Below are positions 8,012-16,831 of a stretch of DNA of 64,000 nucleotides, in pieces. The notes below the pieces were generated by a model. The model was not told the origin of the DNA, searched no databases, and saw only the letters and a program-made list of their open reading frames with translations. The DNA is from Paenibacillus azoreducens (lineage in GTDB: Bacteria; Bacillota; Bacilli; Paenibacillales; Paenibacillaceae), in assembly GCF_021654775.1 (NCBI RefSeq), contig NZ_AP025343.1, positions 3,997,501 to 4,061,500 on the forward strand, given 5' to 3'. Within the stretch, counting starts at the first letter, position 1; each line of letters opens with the position of its first letter. The translations under genes were made by a program, and so were the position numbers.

Positions 8012-9481
8012 TTACAATTTTTCAAGAATGCGTGCCACAATCATGTCGATAAGCTGCTCTTTGTCTTGAGGAAGGCTGCATCCCGTTTTCGGCTGCGATT
8101 CTTCCTTCTCCTCCGCCAAATCTTCCATCTCCATCAGTCCATAAGCAACTCTGCGGATGTTGAGCAGATTCAGCGGGCTGATGTTGTCGGATGTGGAGCT
8201 TCCGCCTACCGCGCCGCATCCCAGCGTAAGCGCCGGCGCAAGTGCTGTCGTTGCGCCGATACCGCCAAGCGTGCCCGGCGTATTGACGAGCAAACGGGAT
8301 ACCGGTTTTTTCAGGGCGAACTGTCGTACAATCTCTTCATTTTCGGAGTGAATGCACATCGTATGGCCCGCGCCTTCTCCATTCAGAATTTCGATGCAGC
8401 GTTCGCATGCAGCTTCCCAGCTGTCTTCGGTGTAGAAGGCCAGAATTGGGGCCAGCTTCTCGCGCGAGTAAGGTACATTGCGTCCTACGCGGGTTTCTTC
8501 TGCGATCAGCACGCGAGCTCTAGCAGGAATATTCAGTTTTGCCAGCTTGGCGATATGCTCTACGCTGCGACCCACGATTTGCGGGTTCATGGTGCCATTG
8601 GCCCGCATAATGAATTTGCCAAGCTGTTCGGCTTCCTCTGCGGAAAGGAAATAAGCGCCTTGCTTTTTGAATTCGGCCACAACCGCTTCCTTGCTGCATG
8701 CTTCGACGACGACGGATTGCTCCGATGCGCAGATCGTGCCGTTATCGAAAGTTTTGGAGTCCATAATGCGTTTAACGGCAAGCGGAATATTCGCGCTTTT
8801 CTCGATAAAAGCAGGGCCGTTGCCCGGACCGACGCCAATAGCTGGCGTACCGGACGAATATGCGGCCTTAACCATCGCCGTTCCGCCTGTTGCAAGGATC
8901 AAGGCGACATCGTTATGCTTCATCAATTGATCCGTTCCTTGAATTGTCGGAACCGTCATGACGCCGATGGCTCCTTCCGGACATCCAGCTTGTACGGCGG
9001 CCTCGCCGATAACCTTCACCGTTTCCAAAATGCATTTCAGCGCATTCGGATGCGGGGAGAATACGATGCTGTTTCCAGCTTTAAGCGCGATAAGCGTTTT
9101 GTATATCACCGTCGAAGTCGGGTTGGTGGACGGAATCAGACCGGCGATGACGCCGACCGGAACGGCTACCTCCATCAACTTGTTCTCTTTGTCATCTTTC
9201 AAAATGCCAACAGTTTTCATGTCCTTGATGGACTCGTAAACTTGCCGTGAAGCAAAAGCATTTTTGATGATCTTGTCCTGCCAACGGCCGAAGCCTGTTT
9301 CCTCATTAGCCATTTTCGCCAGCTTCTCGCGATTCTCGTAACCGGCATCGGCAATCGCCTTGACGATCGCGTCGATTTGCTCTTGCGTCATGGCGGCGAG
9401 CTTAACTTGCGCATCCTTGGCTTTCTTGATCAGATCACGGACTTCTTGAATGGATCTCAGGTCTTTATCCAATGTTTCCAT
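8012..9481 (-). CDS. eutE: CoA-acylating acetaldehyde dehydrogenase EutE
   Basis: A 489-residue aldehyde dehydrogenase that oxidises acetaldehyde with NAD+ and CoA to acetyl-CoA. The nucleophilic cysteine is in GTICASEQ (Cys ~251), and the cofactor region IPSTNPTSTVIYKTL and GVGPGNGPAF are typical of the PduP/EutE branch. The C-terminus carries an extra linker (EEKEESQPKTGCSLPQ) followed by an amphipathic helix (EQLIDMIVARILEKL), which looks like an encapsulation peptide placed at the C-terminus rather than the N-terminus. ATG 9481 is preferred to the TTG at 9484 because AAGGA lies 6 nt before it. Flanked by the eutK-like gene and eutM. Confidence 0.95.
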   Translation of the reverse strand: METLDKDLRSIQEVRDLIKKAKDAQVKLAAMTQEQIDAIVKAIADAGYENREKLAKMANEETGFGRWQDKIIKNAFASRQVYESIKDMKTVGILKDDKENKLMEVAVPVGVIAGLIPSTNPTSTVIYKTLIALKAGNSIVFSPHPNALKCILETVKVIGEAAVQAGCPEGAIGVMTVPTIQGTDQLMKHNDVALILATGGTAMVKAAYSSGTPAIGVGPGNGPAFIEKSANIPLAVKRIMDSKTFDNGTICASEQSVVVEACSKEAVVAEFKKQGAYFLSAEEAEQLGKFIMRANGTMNPQIVGRSVEHIAKLAKLNIPARARVLIAEETRVGRNVPYSREKLAPILAFYTEDSWEAACERCIEILNGEGAGHTMCIHSENEEIVRQFALKKPVSRLLVNTPGTLGGIGATTALAPALTLGCGAVGGSSTSDNISPLNLLNIRRVAYGLMEMEDLAEEKEESQPKTGCSLPQDKEQLIDMIVARILEKL

Positions 9482-9566
9482 CAATATTCCTTCTCCCTAC
9501 TGCATTTTTACATCGATAGATGCTATCTGTTTTCAATTGTGTCAGTTTTATTCTGCATGCTCCGAT

Positions 9567-10376
9567 TTACGAGCTTGCTTTTTTGGACTTCTTTCCGGAT
9601 TTGGCTGCCGATACCTGCTTCTTCTGCACGTGTGGTTTACTGTCGTTACGCTTGCTTTTAAGCGTTTCGGCCTGTTTTTTATCCGGTATTGTTGTCTTAT
9701 CAACGGCATCCTTCCGTTCGGGAACCAGGTTCACCGCGGCTTTTATAGCTTCTGTTTCCTTGAAGGCGGATGCGGATTTCTCCTCCGGTTGGGTTTGAAT
9801 CCTCTCCGTTGATGAAGGTTTCTGCTCCGGCTTGGCTTCAGCAGCATTCGCTGCATTTGGTTTCAGTACCTGGGGCCGAGCCGCATTTGCCGCTGTGAGG
9901 TCTTCAGCACTTGCCCCTCCTTCGGATACTACCAAGTCTTTAGAAGCAGCAGCTTCTTTCAAAGCCTGGTGTATGGCCTCATCGGCAGCGCCGTCTGACG
10001 CTGCGATTTGTTTAGCATCGTCGTCAGCTGTTTTCGCAATTGGTTTCTGCTCCTGTACATCCATAATTGCGACTGCTTGACGCGGACTTTCGTCAGCATC
10101 ATCTTGTCCTTCGACCATAGCTGCCGTTTCCTCATGCATTCTGGCAATCACATGGCGGGTCAGCAGCACATTTAATTGCTTTGCCATCTCCGCTCCCGCT
10201 TCAACGGCGGCTTGCACAGCTCCAACATCACCATCCAGCTTGACTGTCACCAATCCGCCCTGAATGATCTCCACGCCGATGCAGGTAACGCTTGCCGCCT
10301 TTAAAGCGGCATCCGCTGCGGCGACTGCACCCAAATACCCTCTGACCTCGACTAGCCCTAATGCGCTATGTCTCAT
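9567..10376 (-). CDS. BMC-H shell protein with a long disordered basic tail (EutK-like)
   Basis: Residues 1-95 are a normal BMC-H domain (ALGLVEVRGYLGAVAAADAAL ... pore IIQGGLVTVKLDGDVGA). Residues ~96-269 are a low-complexity Ala/Glu/Lys/Ser extension, acidic at first and very lysine-rich at the end (KKQVSAAKSGKKSKKASS). Enteric EutK also adds a C-terminal domain to a BMC-H fold, but there it is a compact helix-turn-helix; here no folded domain is apparent. The tail could bind nucleic acid, cargo or the neighbouring tile from the lumen face; this is inference. The position, between eutL and eutE, agrees with a eutK role. Single-domain shell call is firm, tail function unknown. Confidence 0.85.
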   Translation of the reverse strand: MRHSALGLVEVRGYLGAVAAADAALKAASVTCIGVEIIQGGLVTVKLDGDVGAVQAAVEAGAEMAKQLNVLLTRHVIARMHEETAAMVEGQDDADESPRQAVAIMDVQEQKPIAKTADDDAKQIAASDGAADEAIHQALKEAAASKDLVVSEGGASAEDLTAANAARPQVLKPNAANAAEAKPEQKPSSTERIQTQPEEKSASAFKETEAIKAAVNLVPERKDAVDKTTIPDKKQAETLKSKRNDSKPHVQKKQVSAAKSGKKSKKASS

Positions 10377-10387
10377 GGGCTGTTACC

Positions 10388-11041
10388 TCAATAACTCGTC
10401 GGGTTGTCCGCGACGAACTGGACAGCGTCCGCAAAGGCATCGCATGCCGCTTTGCAGGCCGATTGGCTTCCTGTCAGAAGTCCGCCGGCAAAGTTGGTTT
10501 CGGAAGGCGGGCCGAAGAAGGCGGCAATCGTAACATCGGCGGCCTTCAGCGCAGCATCGAGGGCATACATCGCTTCCAGCGGCGGAGCGATCAGGTATGC
10601 CAGCGCCTCCCCTTCCTGTATACCTGCTGTCTCGGATAAATAAGAGCCTGTGCGGGATACGCAATGAGCGAAATAAGTGATGCTGCCATCGTCGTTTGCG
10701 CTAACGAAATAAGCTCCGCTTTCGATAAAATCAACGACGGCATTTAATCCGCTCCGCACTTCCTCCGGATTTGGCCCGGCCAAAATCCCGATGACTTCGC
10801 CCGCCAGCTTCGTCGAAGCATTGGCTGATCCGGCATACATGCTTCTTGCATACACAACATCTACAGCGGCTGCTTTTGTCGCTTCATCCAGGGCTGCATA
10901 AGTTACATCGTCAATATCAGCAGTAATGATACCTAAACTCTTATGGTGCGGCTTCAACTCAAGCTTGTTTGCCATATCCAGGCTTACGTTGGAAATGAGC
11001 TTCACGCCAAGCACCTGTGCATGAATCGGATCGTTTCTCAT
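10388..11041 (-). CDS. eutL: trimeric shell protein EutL
   Basis: A 217-residue tandem (circularly permuted) BMC-T protein. It begins MRNDPIHAQVLGVKLISNVS and has the EutL-typical D-D-V-T-Y-A-A-L-D-E-A-T-K segment near residue 44, a Y-A-R-S-M-Y-A-G segment near 64, and a repeated-domain region with FFGPPSETNFAGGLLTGSQSACKAAC near 175-200. EutL trimers form large gated pores that bind ethanolamine and are thought to pass bulky cofactors. AGGAGG precedes the ATG. It lies 20 nt after eutC. Confidence 0.94.
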   Translation of the reverse strand: MRNDPIHAQVLGVKLISNVSLDMANKLELKPHHKSLGIITADIDDVTYAALDEATKAAAVDVVYARSMYAGSANASTKLAGEVIGILAGPNPEEVRSGLNAVVDFIESGAYFVSANDDGSITYFAHCVSRTGSYLSETAGIQEGEALAYLIAPPLEAMYALDAALKAADVTIAAFFGPPSETNFAGGLLTGSQSACKAACDAFADAVQFVADNPTSY

Positions 11042-11061
11042 ACGTACCTCCTAGCCCTTCC

Positions 11062-12015
11062 CTATAATTTCAGGTCGATCCCCGATGCTTTACGGTCAAT
11101 CATTGTCTTGATCAGTTCGGCAATATGCGCCCCTGCTTCTACCGCAGGCGTACCGCCGGAATGAATGTTGGAGATAACGGTACGTCTTGCTTCGGGCATG
11201 CCTACTGTCGGTTTATAGGCAATGTAGGCGCTCATGGACTCTGCCGTCACAAGTCCAGGACGCTCGCCGACGAGCAGACATACGACATCCGCTTCCGTTA
11301 CATCGCCGATCACGTCCATCGAAGGAACCCGGCAATGCTTGACGAATAAAATATTGCCTGCGTCAATCCCGTACATTTTGAGACCTTGAGTAATGGAAGG
11401 AATGATATCGCGCAAGTTGGCTTCGATTGCTGCCGAACTCAATCCATCCCCAACCATAATTTGTACCTTTGCCTGTTTGGTTGTATGCTGCTTAATGTAC
11501 TCGATGGTTTCTGCCGAGAACTGGCGTCCCAGGTCCGGGCGCGTAATGTATTCGTCTTTATCCCGGCACATCGTAACAATCGGCACAAGGTTCATTTCCT
11601 TTACAAAATCCTCGGATACATAGGAGAATACGGCATCTTGGGCTGCGGCATGGTCAGCGCGGAAACGCAGCGATGTAATCGTCTTATACCGCGGGCCTGC
11701 ACGCCATACGCCCAGACGGGCTGGTGTCTTTGCTTTCATTTTCATATATCCTTCGCGGTCCTCCGGATCAGGCACAAGCAGCAGCTTGCGAAGGTTAATT
11801 TCCGTAATATCGTCCAGGCATTCGCCGTCGTCAACCTGTACCTCTTCAGGCACATTCGCTTCTTTGGCATCTGCTTTCGGCTCCACGTTGTTTTCATGTT
11901 CCGGTGATCCGGCTGCCACTGCTGCTGCAGGCGTCGCCGTTTCTTGCTCTGCCTTGTTTCCAACCATCTCATTCAAAATCGATTCAATCATCGATTTCAG
12001 ATCTTTTTCGTTCAT
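11062..12015 (-). CDS. eutC: ethanolamine ammonia-lyase small subunit EutC
   Basis: A 317-residue small subunit of the adenosylcobalamin-dependent lyase. The N-terminus ([18 protein letters not shown]) is an amphipathic targeting helix, followed by a ~55-residue Ala/Glu-rich linker before the conserved core that starts near L-A-R-L... equivalents ([16 protein letters not shown] near residue 105). Family motifs follow: [55 protein letters not shown] and [19 protein letters not shown]. It is 18 nt after eutB and has a strong GGAAAGGAGG site. The long linker explains the greater length relative to some homologues. Confidence 0.96.
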   Translation of the reverse strand: MNEKDLKSMIESILNEMVGNKAEQETATPAAAVAAGSPEHENNVEPKADAKEANVPEEVQVDDGECLDDITEINLRKLLLVPDPEDREGYMKMKAKTPARLGVWRAGPRYKTITSLRFRADHAAAQDAVFSYVSEDFVKEMNLVPIVTMCRDKDEYITRPDLGRQFSAETIEYIKQHTTKQAKVQIMVGDGLSSAAIEANLRDIIPSITQGLKMYGIDAGNILFVKHCRVPSMDVIGDVTEADVVCLLVGERPGLVTAESMSAYIAYKPTVGMPEARRTVISNIHSGGTPAVEAGAHIAELIKTMIDRKASGIDLKL

Positions 12016-12033
12016 ATGAGCTTCCTCCTTTCC

Positions 12034-13398
12034 TTACTTGAGAAATACTGACGCGTCCCCGGCTTTTTTGGTCAGTTTGCCGTTTTCGATAAAGCCCATT
12101 TTCTCCATCCACTGTTCGAACTCCCGAATTGGACGCAAGCCCAGCAATTCGCGCAGCGTTGCCGTTTCATGATATCCGGTCGTTTGATAGTTGAGCATGA
12201 CATCGTCGCCATGCGGGATGCCCATGAAGAAGTTGCAGCCTGCAGTAGACAGAAGAACCGCCAGATTTTCCAAATCATTCTGATCCGCCTTCATATGGTT
12301 CGTATAACAAGCGTCACAACCCATCGAGATGCCTGTCAGCTTGCCCATGAAGTGATCTTCGAGGCCGGCACGGATAACTTGCTTCGCATCGTACAAATAT
12401 TCAGGTCCGATGAATCCGACGACAGTATTGACGAGGAACGGATTGTACCGCTTCGCGAAGCCGTAGCAGCGCGCTTCCATCGTCACCTGGTCGATGCCGT
12501 GATGGGCTTCCGAAGATAGCTCGGAACCTTGCCCCGTTTCGAAATACATGACGTTCGGCCCAACGACCTGGCCTTGTTGCAGCACAAGCTGCTGTGCTTC
12601 TTCGATCGTGGCCGCATTGAAACCAAACGCTTCATTCCCTTTCTGCGAACCTGCGATCGATTGGAAAATAAGTCCTGTTGGCGCACCGCGCTTAACAGCT
12701 TCCATCTGGGTGGTAACGTGAGCGAGCACGCAGGTTTGCGTAGGAATTTCCCACTTCTGCCGGAACTCCTCGAACCGTTTCAAGACACGCGTCACGCTTT
12801 CCACGGAGTCGTCGACCGGGTTGAGGCCAAGCACTGCATCCCCGATCCCGAAAGTCAAGCCTTCCATCAGAGAAGCCATGATACCGTCGGGATCATCCGT
12901 TGGGTGATTCGGCTGCAGCCGTGCCGATAGCGTGCCCGGACGCCCGATCGTCGTATTGGCATGCGCCGTAACCCGGATTTTCTTGGCCCCGTAAATCAGG
13001 TCAAGATTCGTCATGATTTTCGCAACCGCAGCGATCATTTCCGCTGTCAGTGCACGGGAGATGCGCTTGATGTCGCCTTCCGTTGTATTCTCGTTCAAAA
13101 TCCACTCCCGCAGCTCTTCTACGGTCCAGTTCTGAATTTCACTGTAAATGCGCTCGTTCACGGCATCCTGAATGATGCGGGTTACTTCGTCCTCTTCGTA
13201 TGGAACCGCCGGATTATTGCGCAGGTCCGACAATTTGATCTGGGAAAGAACCACCTTGGCGGCTACGCGTTCTTCTGACGAAGCAGCTCCCAATCCGGCC
13301 AGCGTATCCCCCGATTTTTCTTCGTTGGCTTTTGCCATCACTTCCATGAGCGTTTTGAATTGATAGACTCGGCCAAACAGTTTCGTTTTTAAAATCAC
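12034..13398 (-). CDS. eutB: ethanolamine ammonia-lyase large subunit EutB
   Basis: About 454 residues of the catalytic TIM-barrel subunit that binds ethanolamine and, with EutC, adenosylcobalamin. Conserved segments include VPYEEDEVTR, VTAHANTTIGRPGTLSARLQ, LNPVDDSVESV, SIAGSQKGNEAFGF and MGCDACYTNHMKADQ. The start is GTG 13398: the strong site GGAAGGAGG lies 7 nt upstream. An in-frame ATG at 13416 contains that site itself and cannot be the main start. Homologues also start at the I-L-K-T-K-L-F-G motif. It follows eutA by 62 bases. Confidence 0.96.
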   Translation of the reverse strand: MILKTKLFGRVYQFKTLMEVMAKANEEKSGDTLAGLGAASSEERVAAKVVLSQIKLSDLRNNPAVPYEEDEVTRIIQDAVNERIYSEIQNWTVEELREWILNENTTEGDIKRISRALTAEMIAAVAKIMTNLDLIYGAKKIRVTAHANTTIGRPGTLSARLQPNHPTDDPDGIMASLMEGLTFGIGDAVLGLNPVDDSVESVTRVLKRFEEFRQKWEIPTQTCVLAHVTTQMEAVKRGAPTGLIFQSIAGSQKGNEAFGFNAATIEEAQQLVLQQGQVVGPNVMYFETGQGSELSSEAHHGIDQVTMEARCYGFAKRYNPFLVNTVVGFIGPEYLYDAKQVIRAGLEDHFMGKLTGISMGCDACYTNHMKADQNDLENLAVLLSTAGCNFFMGIPHGDDVMLNYQTTGYHETATLRELLGLRPIREFEQWMEKMGFIENGKLTKKAGDASVFLK

Positions 13399-13460
13399 AA
13401 AAGCTCCTCCTTCCAAATGCAGCTCGAATTGATGAAACTCGAATCGTTAATGTGAGACTT

Positions 13461-14891
13461 TTAGTGAAAAACAAGCGTTTTAATAACGACAGGCAGTACC
13501 TTGCCATCCGCAATCGGCTTGCCGATGTCGATATAATCGCCGTTGTCCACCTGTACGCTGTCGATGCAGATGACATCTTTCTTGTAATCCAGCAGCCTGT
13601 AAAGGGTTTGCCCCAACACCTTCGCCAGATCGTAATGAACAATTACGATCAGCGGATACTCCCGCTCCAGCAGTTCAGACATCCCTTTGTGCAAACCCTG
13701 GGCGTATTTCTGAACCTCCTGAAAGCTCGCATTTTTCTTTCCTTCAATCGCAATGGCCACCCGCTGCAAATCACTGTTCAGCTTGAACCACTCCAGCTTG
13801 TCGGCGATGGCTTTCGCCAACTGCTCGCTGCTTCCCGACTCGTCGGCTGCAGCAAGCTTCAGGATCGGTATATTTTTGATCGGGAAGCTTTCATCCGTAT
13901 AGGTAATCGTACTCCCGCTGATCTCAGTTGTATGGGATCCAGCTCCGACAACGGTTGCCCGGATGGTTTCGGTTGAACGGGCAACGGTAAGCTGCTGGGT
14001 AAGCGAGGAAGCGGCGATTGCTCTTCCAAGCAAAATACCAATGTCTCCGAATTCGAATACGTCTCCGGTGGCTTCATGATAAATGTAGTCCGCAACCCCT
14101 CCGGAGAAGGAAATGCATGGGATCGGAAGGTCCAGCTTCAGGCCTTTGTTTGTGACGATGGTGTCATAAAAGTCTCCGGGTGGTCTGATGCCGACGCTTT
14201 CTTCGAGCAGCTTGACCATTTCGCCGATAATCGGCTGGAGATCATCCGGGGTGACCCGCTGACCTATAGTTAGACGGAATCCCCTACGCTCGGCAAGTTG
14301 CTTGATCTTAGGCGCGATATACGTGATTTCATGCGTACTTTGATCCACCTTGATCAACCGCCCCCCAATATCCAGGCAGCCCGTATCCAGCAGATCGCCA
14401 TCGTCGAATAATGCCAAATTGCTTGTGCCGCCGCCAATGTCGATGTTGACGATGGAAGTGGAATGCTCTTTGGAATACGTATGGGCACCTGCTCCTTTGG
14501 CGGCAATAATGCTCTCCAAATCCGGCCCTGCAGTTGCGACCACGAAATCGCCGGCAAAGCCGCTAAGCGACAAGACCGCTTCATTGGCATTTTCTTTGCG
14601 TGCAGTCTCGCCCGTGATGATGACCGCTCCTGTCTGAATATCGTCCTTGCAGATACCTGCCTTCTCGTATTGCTCCTGTATGAAGGACTGAATCTTCAAC
14701 ATATCGATCCGGTTATCTTCCAGCACGGGCGTAAAGCAAATGTCGCTTCGATAGACGACTTCTTTATCCGTGATAACCAGACGCGGCACCGAAAACGAAG
14801 AAGCCATGTTTTGAATATGAAGCTTCGACAGCACTAGCTGGGTCGTCGAAGTTCCCATATCGATGCCAACGCTGAGCAACTGCTCTTCCAT
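13461..14891 (-). CDS. eutA: ethanolamine ammonia-lyase reactivase EutA
   Basis: A 476-residue member of the ASKHA/Hsp70-like ATPase fold that swaps inactivated cobalamin out of EutBC. ATP-binding motifs are LSVGIDMGTSTTQLVLS at the N-terminus and VNIDIGGGTSNLALF near residue 151. A further SFSGGVADYIYH segment lies near 265. ATG 14891 is chosen because AGGGGGTG lies 6 nt before it; the GTG at 14900 overlaps that site. The gene is the first of the structural half of the operon and lies behind an ANTAR-controlled terminator plus a MITE-like insert. Confidence 0.94.
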   Translation of the reverse strand: MEEQLLSVGIDMGTSTTQLVLSKLHIQNMASSFSVPRLVITDKEVVYRSDICFTPVLEDNRIDMLKIQSFIQEQYEKAGICKDDIQTGAVIITGETARKENANEAVLSLSGFAGDFVVATAGPDLESIIAAKGAGAHTYSKEHSTSIVNIDIGGGTSNLALFDDGDLLDTGCLDIGGRLIKVDQSTHEITYIAPKIKQLAERRGFRLTIGQRVTPDDLQPIIGEMVKLLEESVGIRPPGDFYDTIVTNKGLKLDLPIPCISFSGGVADYIYHEATGDVFEFGDIGILLGRAIAASSLTQQLTVARSTETIRATVVGAGSHTTEISGSTITYTDESFPIKNIPILKLAAADESGSSEQLAKAIADKLEWFKLNSDLQRVAIAIEGKKNASFQEVQKYAQGLHKGMSELLEREYPLIVIVHYDLAKVLGQTLYRLLDYKKDVICIDSVQVDNGDYIDIGKPIADGKVLPVVIKTLVFH

Positions 14892-14942
14892 TTTGTTCAC
14901 CCCCTGGCTTGATTCTGATCAATCGGACTACAACTTAAAGTG

Positions 14943-15304
14943 CGTGTTCAAAAAGGTCGGTTTTCAGCACCGAAGCTTATGCTTCCGATGTGCGTTTTTT
15001 CAAAACGCTTCAGTTGAATGAAGATAGGGACGCAAGGAGCGTACATTGGGGTACGTGAGCACCTGAAATGTTTCCGGAGGAAACATACTTCGTAAGCATC
15101 TGCTTAGGCCCTGCTGAATTCAAGATACGATGCCGAGCCCGCTTCCTGATTTACTTCGTGTTAGATATAGAATTTATTCGTTATCAGCGGATGCTGATGA
15201 AATTCTATATCGCAAGAAAACCTACCATTGAATCGCGGTCGCTCATCCTTGGATCGACCTCGATTGGTTTTCTTATCAAAAGCGGACTTTTTGAACAACC
15301 TCTT
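14943..15304. repeat. MITE-like intergenic repeat with terminal inverted repeats
   Basis: The ends are imperfect inverted repeats: GTTCAAAAAGGTC near 14945-14957 and, reversed, GTTCAAAAAGTCC near 15284-15298. The interior has several hairpins and no open coding frame of note. Part of it (about 15165-15304) is related in layout to 18293-18436. The sequence resembles multi-copy intergenic repeats I recall from Paenibacillus genomes. It has no transposase and would depend on one elsewhere. Confidence 0.7.
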
Positions 15305-15313
15305 AAAGAATGC

Positions 15314-15369
15314 AAAAAGGCTTAAAGTGACAACCTCCCGGATATACCGGTAAGGTTTACTTTAAGCCT
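15314..15369 (-). terminator. ANTAR-controlled terminator before eutA
   Basis: On the minus strand AGGCTTAAAGT pairs with ACTTTAAGCCT, extended inward by AACCT/AGGTT and CCGG/CCGG-type pairing, and is followed by TTTTT. The 5' arm (GGCTTAAAG) is also the 3' arm of hairpin P2, so P2 and the terminator exclude each other. Confidence 0.85.
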
Positions 15370-15399
15370 CATCGCTTTAAAGACTACGCCCTTGTAGTC
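15360..15399 (-). promoter_or_regulatory. ANTAR (EutV) dual-hairpin antiterminator, eutA leader
   Basis: P1 (15382-15399) is GACTAC, hexaloop AAGGGC, GTAGTC; the loop has A at position 1 and G at position 4, the known EutV recognition rule. P2 (15360-15382) is CTTTAAAGC, hexaloop GATGAG, GCTTAAAG; G is at position 4 but position 1 is G rather than A. P2 overlaps the terminator arm. The pair starts just behind the eutW stop codon. Confidence 0.82.
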
Positions 15400-15406
15400 C
15401 AATTGA

Positions 15407-16831
15407 TTATTTTTTGAACGTAAAAGTCACTGTTGTACCCGTGTCGCCGGATACGATCGAGAGCTTTCCTTTCAGCTTGTCTTTGACATAGCTGCGGACA
15501 ATCGACAGCCCCAAGCTTTTATGCGAAGCTTCCAAGGCAATGAACCCGGCTCCGTCATCCGCTACGACGACCGTCACCAGCCCGCCTTCAACTTTTGTCT
15601 TGACGGTGATTTTCCCCTCCGAACAATTGCCAAACGCATGCTCATAACTGTTATGCAGCAGTTCGCTAACAATTAATGCGACGGTTACGGTCCGATCGCT
15701 GTCCAAGCAGATGCTTTGCTCCGAAGCGATTTCCATCTTGATGGCATGGCAATCAACAAAACAGCGCTCGATATTGGATGCAATCAAACGGATCACATCC
15801 ATGAGATCCACTTCCGCTTGGATCTCCGTCGATAACAATTCATGGGTTGCCGCGATCGCGAGTACCCGGCTGACGCTGTCATCAAGGCATTTCTTTGCCT
15901 CGGGGCTTTTGCACTGCCGTCCCTGAATACGCAGCAAAGACGCTACCATCTGCAAATTATTTTTTACCCGGTGATGAATTTCGCGGATGGCAACCGATTT
16001 GGAAACGATCTCCGCTTCCTTGTTTTTAATCTCGGTCATGTCATGCAAAATAACGCCTACGCATAAATCCTTTTCCTCAATGAACAAGCGTTTCACCTGA
16101 TAGTAACGTCCGGCGGCTTTCACTTCCACCGTAAGCGGACAACATGGCGAGGATGAATGCTGACTCATGACCTCGGAGAACATTGTCTGATCAAGCGACA
16201 AATTATCGTAATGCAGACCTTGGATATCTTCCAAATAACCGAGTTGCCTGTAATATACATCCGCCCGTTCATTTTTCAATTTCAAAAATCCATATTTGTC
16301 GAACACCAGAACGGCGTCCTCCAATTGATTGATAATCGAATCCTTGAACTGCAGCATTGCCGCCAGCATGGAAGACATTTCCCCATCCACCAATGACGTC
16401 CGCTGCATATTGAAGTGGGCTTGTATATTGTCCCTGATATCTTTTTCATAGATCAGGACGGCAATGACACCTGATTGATTTTTAATAGGATATACCGTTT
16501 GCCTAACCAGATGGTTCTCCTGAGTATTAGCAACGAGCCCTTGCGACATAATGCCTGTTTCCAGCGTCCGCAGAACGCCAGGTTCATTCTCGCGCAGCGC
16601 CCTTTCTCCCGTTACCGGAAACTGATACACCGATCTGCCTTGGCACGGGCTGCGATGATAGACTACGACGGCTTCGTTCGCCACGCAGGACAAAACGTCG
16701 ATGAACACATCATCTTCCACCTCGGTCATTTCAAATGACTCCGCTATTTCGCAGATCCGGGCTATATCCCCATCCGACAATCCGGTATGAAGGCTGCACA
16801 ACTGCCTGATCCGCTCTTTGAAATCAATCAT
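15407..16831 (-). CDS. eutW: ethanolamine sensor histidine kinase EutW
   Basis: About 474 residues. The N-terminal ~130 residues form the sensory domain of the EutW type, followed by a PAS-like region (LEDAVLVFDKYGFLKLKNERAD) and a HisKA_2/HWE-type kinase core with IREIHHRVKNNLQMVASLLRIQ near residue 290 carrying the phosphorylated His. The ATP-binding domain has VSELLHNSYEHAF and DDGAGF motifs. No membrane segment, so it senses cytoplasmic ethanolamine. The start at 16831 (ATGATTGA overlapping the eutV stop) implies translational coupling; the longer frame begins with TTG inside eutV. It phosphorylates EutV. Confidence 0.93.
   Translation of the reverse strand: MIDFKERIRQLCSLHTGLSDGDIARICEIAESFEMTEVEDDVFIDVLSCVANEAVVVYHRSPCQGRSVYQFPVTGERALRENEPGVLRTLETGIMSQGLVANTQENHLVRQTVYPIKNQSGVIAVLIYEKDIRDNIQAHFNMQRTSLVDGEMSSMLAAMLQFKDSIINQLEDAVLVFDKYGFLKLKNERADVYYRQLGYLEDIQGLHYDNLSLDQTMFSEVMSQHSSSPCCPLTVEVKAAGRYYQVKRLFIEEKDLCVGVILHDMTEIKNKEAEIVSKSVAIREIHHRVKNNLQMVASLLRIQGRQCKSPEAKKCLDDSVSRVLAIAATHELLSTEIQAEVDLMDVIRLIASNIERCFVDCHAIKMEIASEQSICLDSDRTVTVALIVSELLHNSYEHAFGNCSEGKITVKTKVEGGLVTVVVADDGAGFIALEASHKSLGLSIVRSYVKDKLKGKLSIVSGDTGTTVTFTFKK

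Larger units (their letters stand above)
14892..15406. other. eutW-eutA spacer: ANTAR leader plus MITE-like insert
   Basis: No protein gene is supported. Reading on the minus strand, the spacer holds an ANTAR hairpin pair and terminator (15314-15399), then a MITE-like repeat (about 14943-15304), then the eutA ribosome site. Transcripts reaching eutA must therefore be antiterminated and then cross about 360 nt of repeat. Confidence 0.8.

Noticed and set aside
8066..9250. Long plus-strand frame (394 codons) opposite eutE
   Set aside because: EutE on the minus strand is unmistakable; the opposite frame is a by-product of its codon use and shows no domain.
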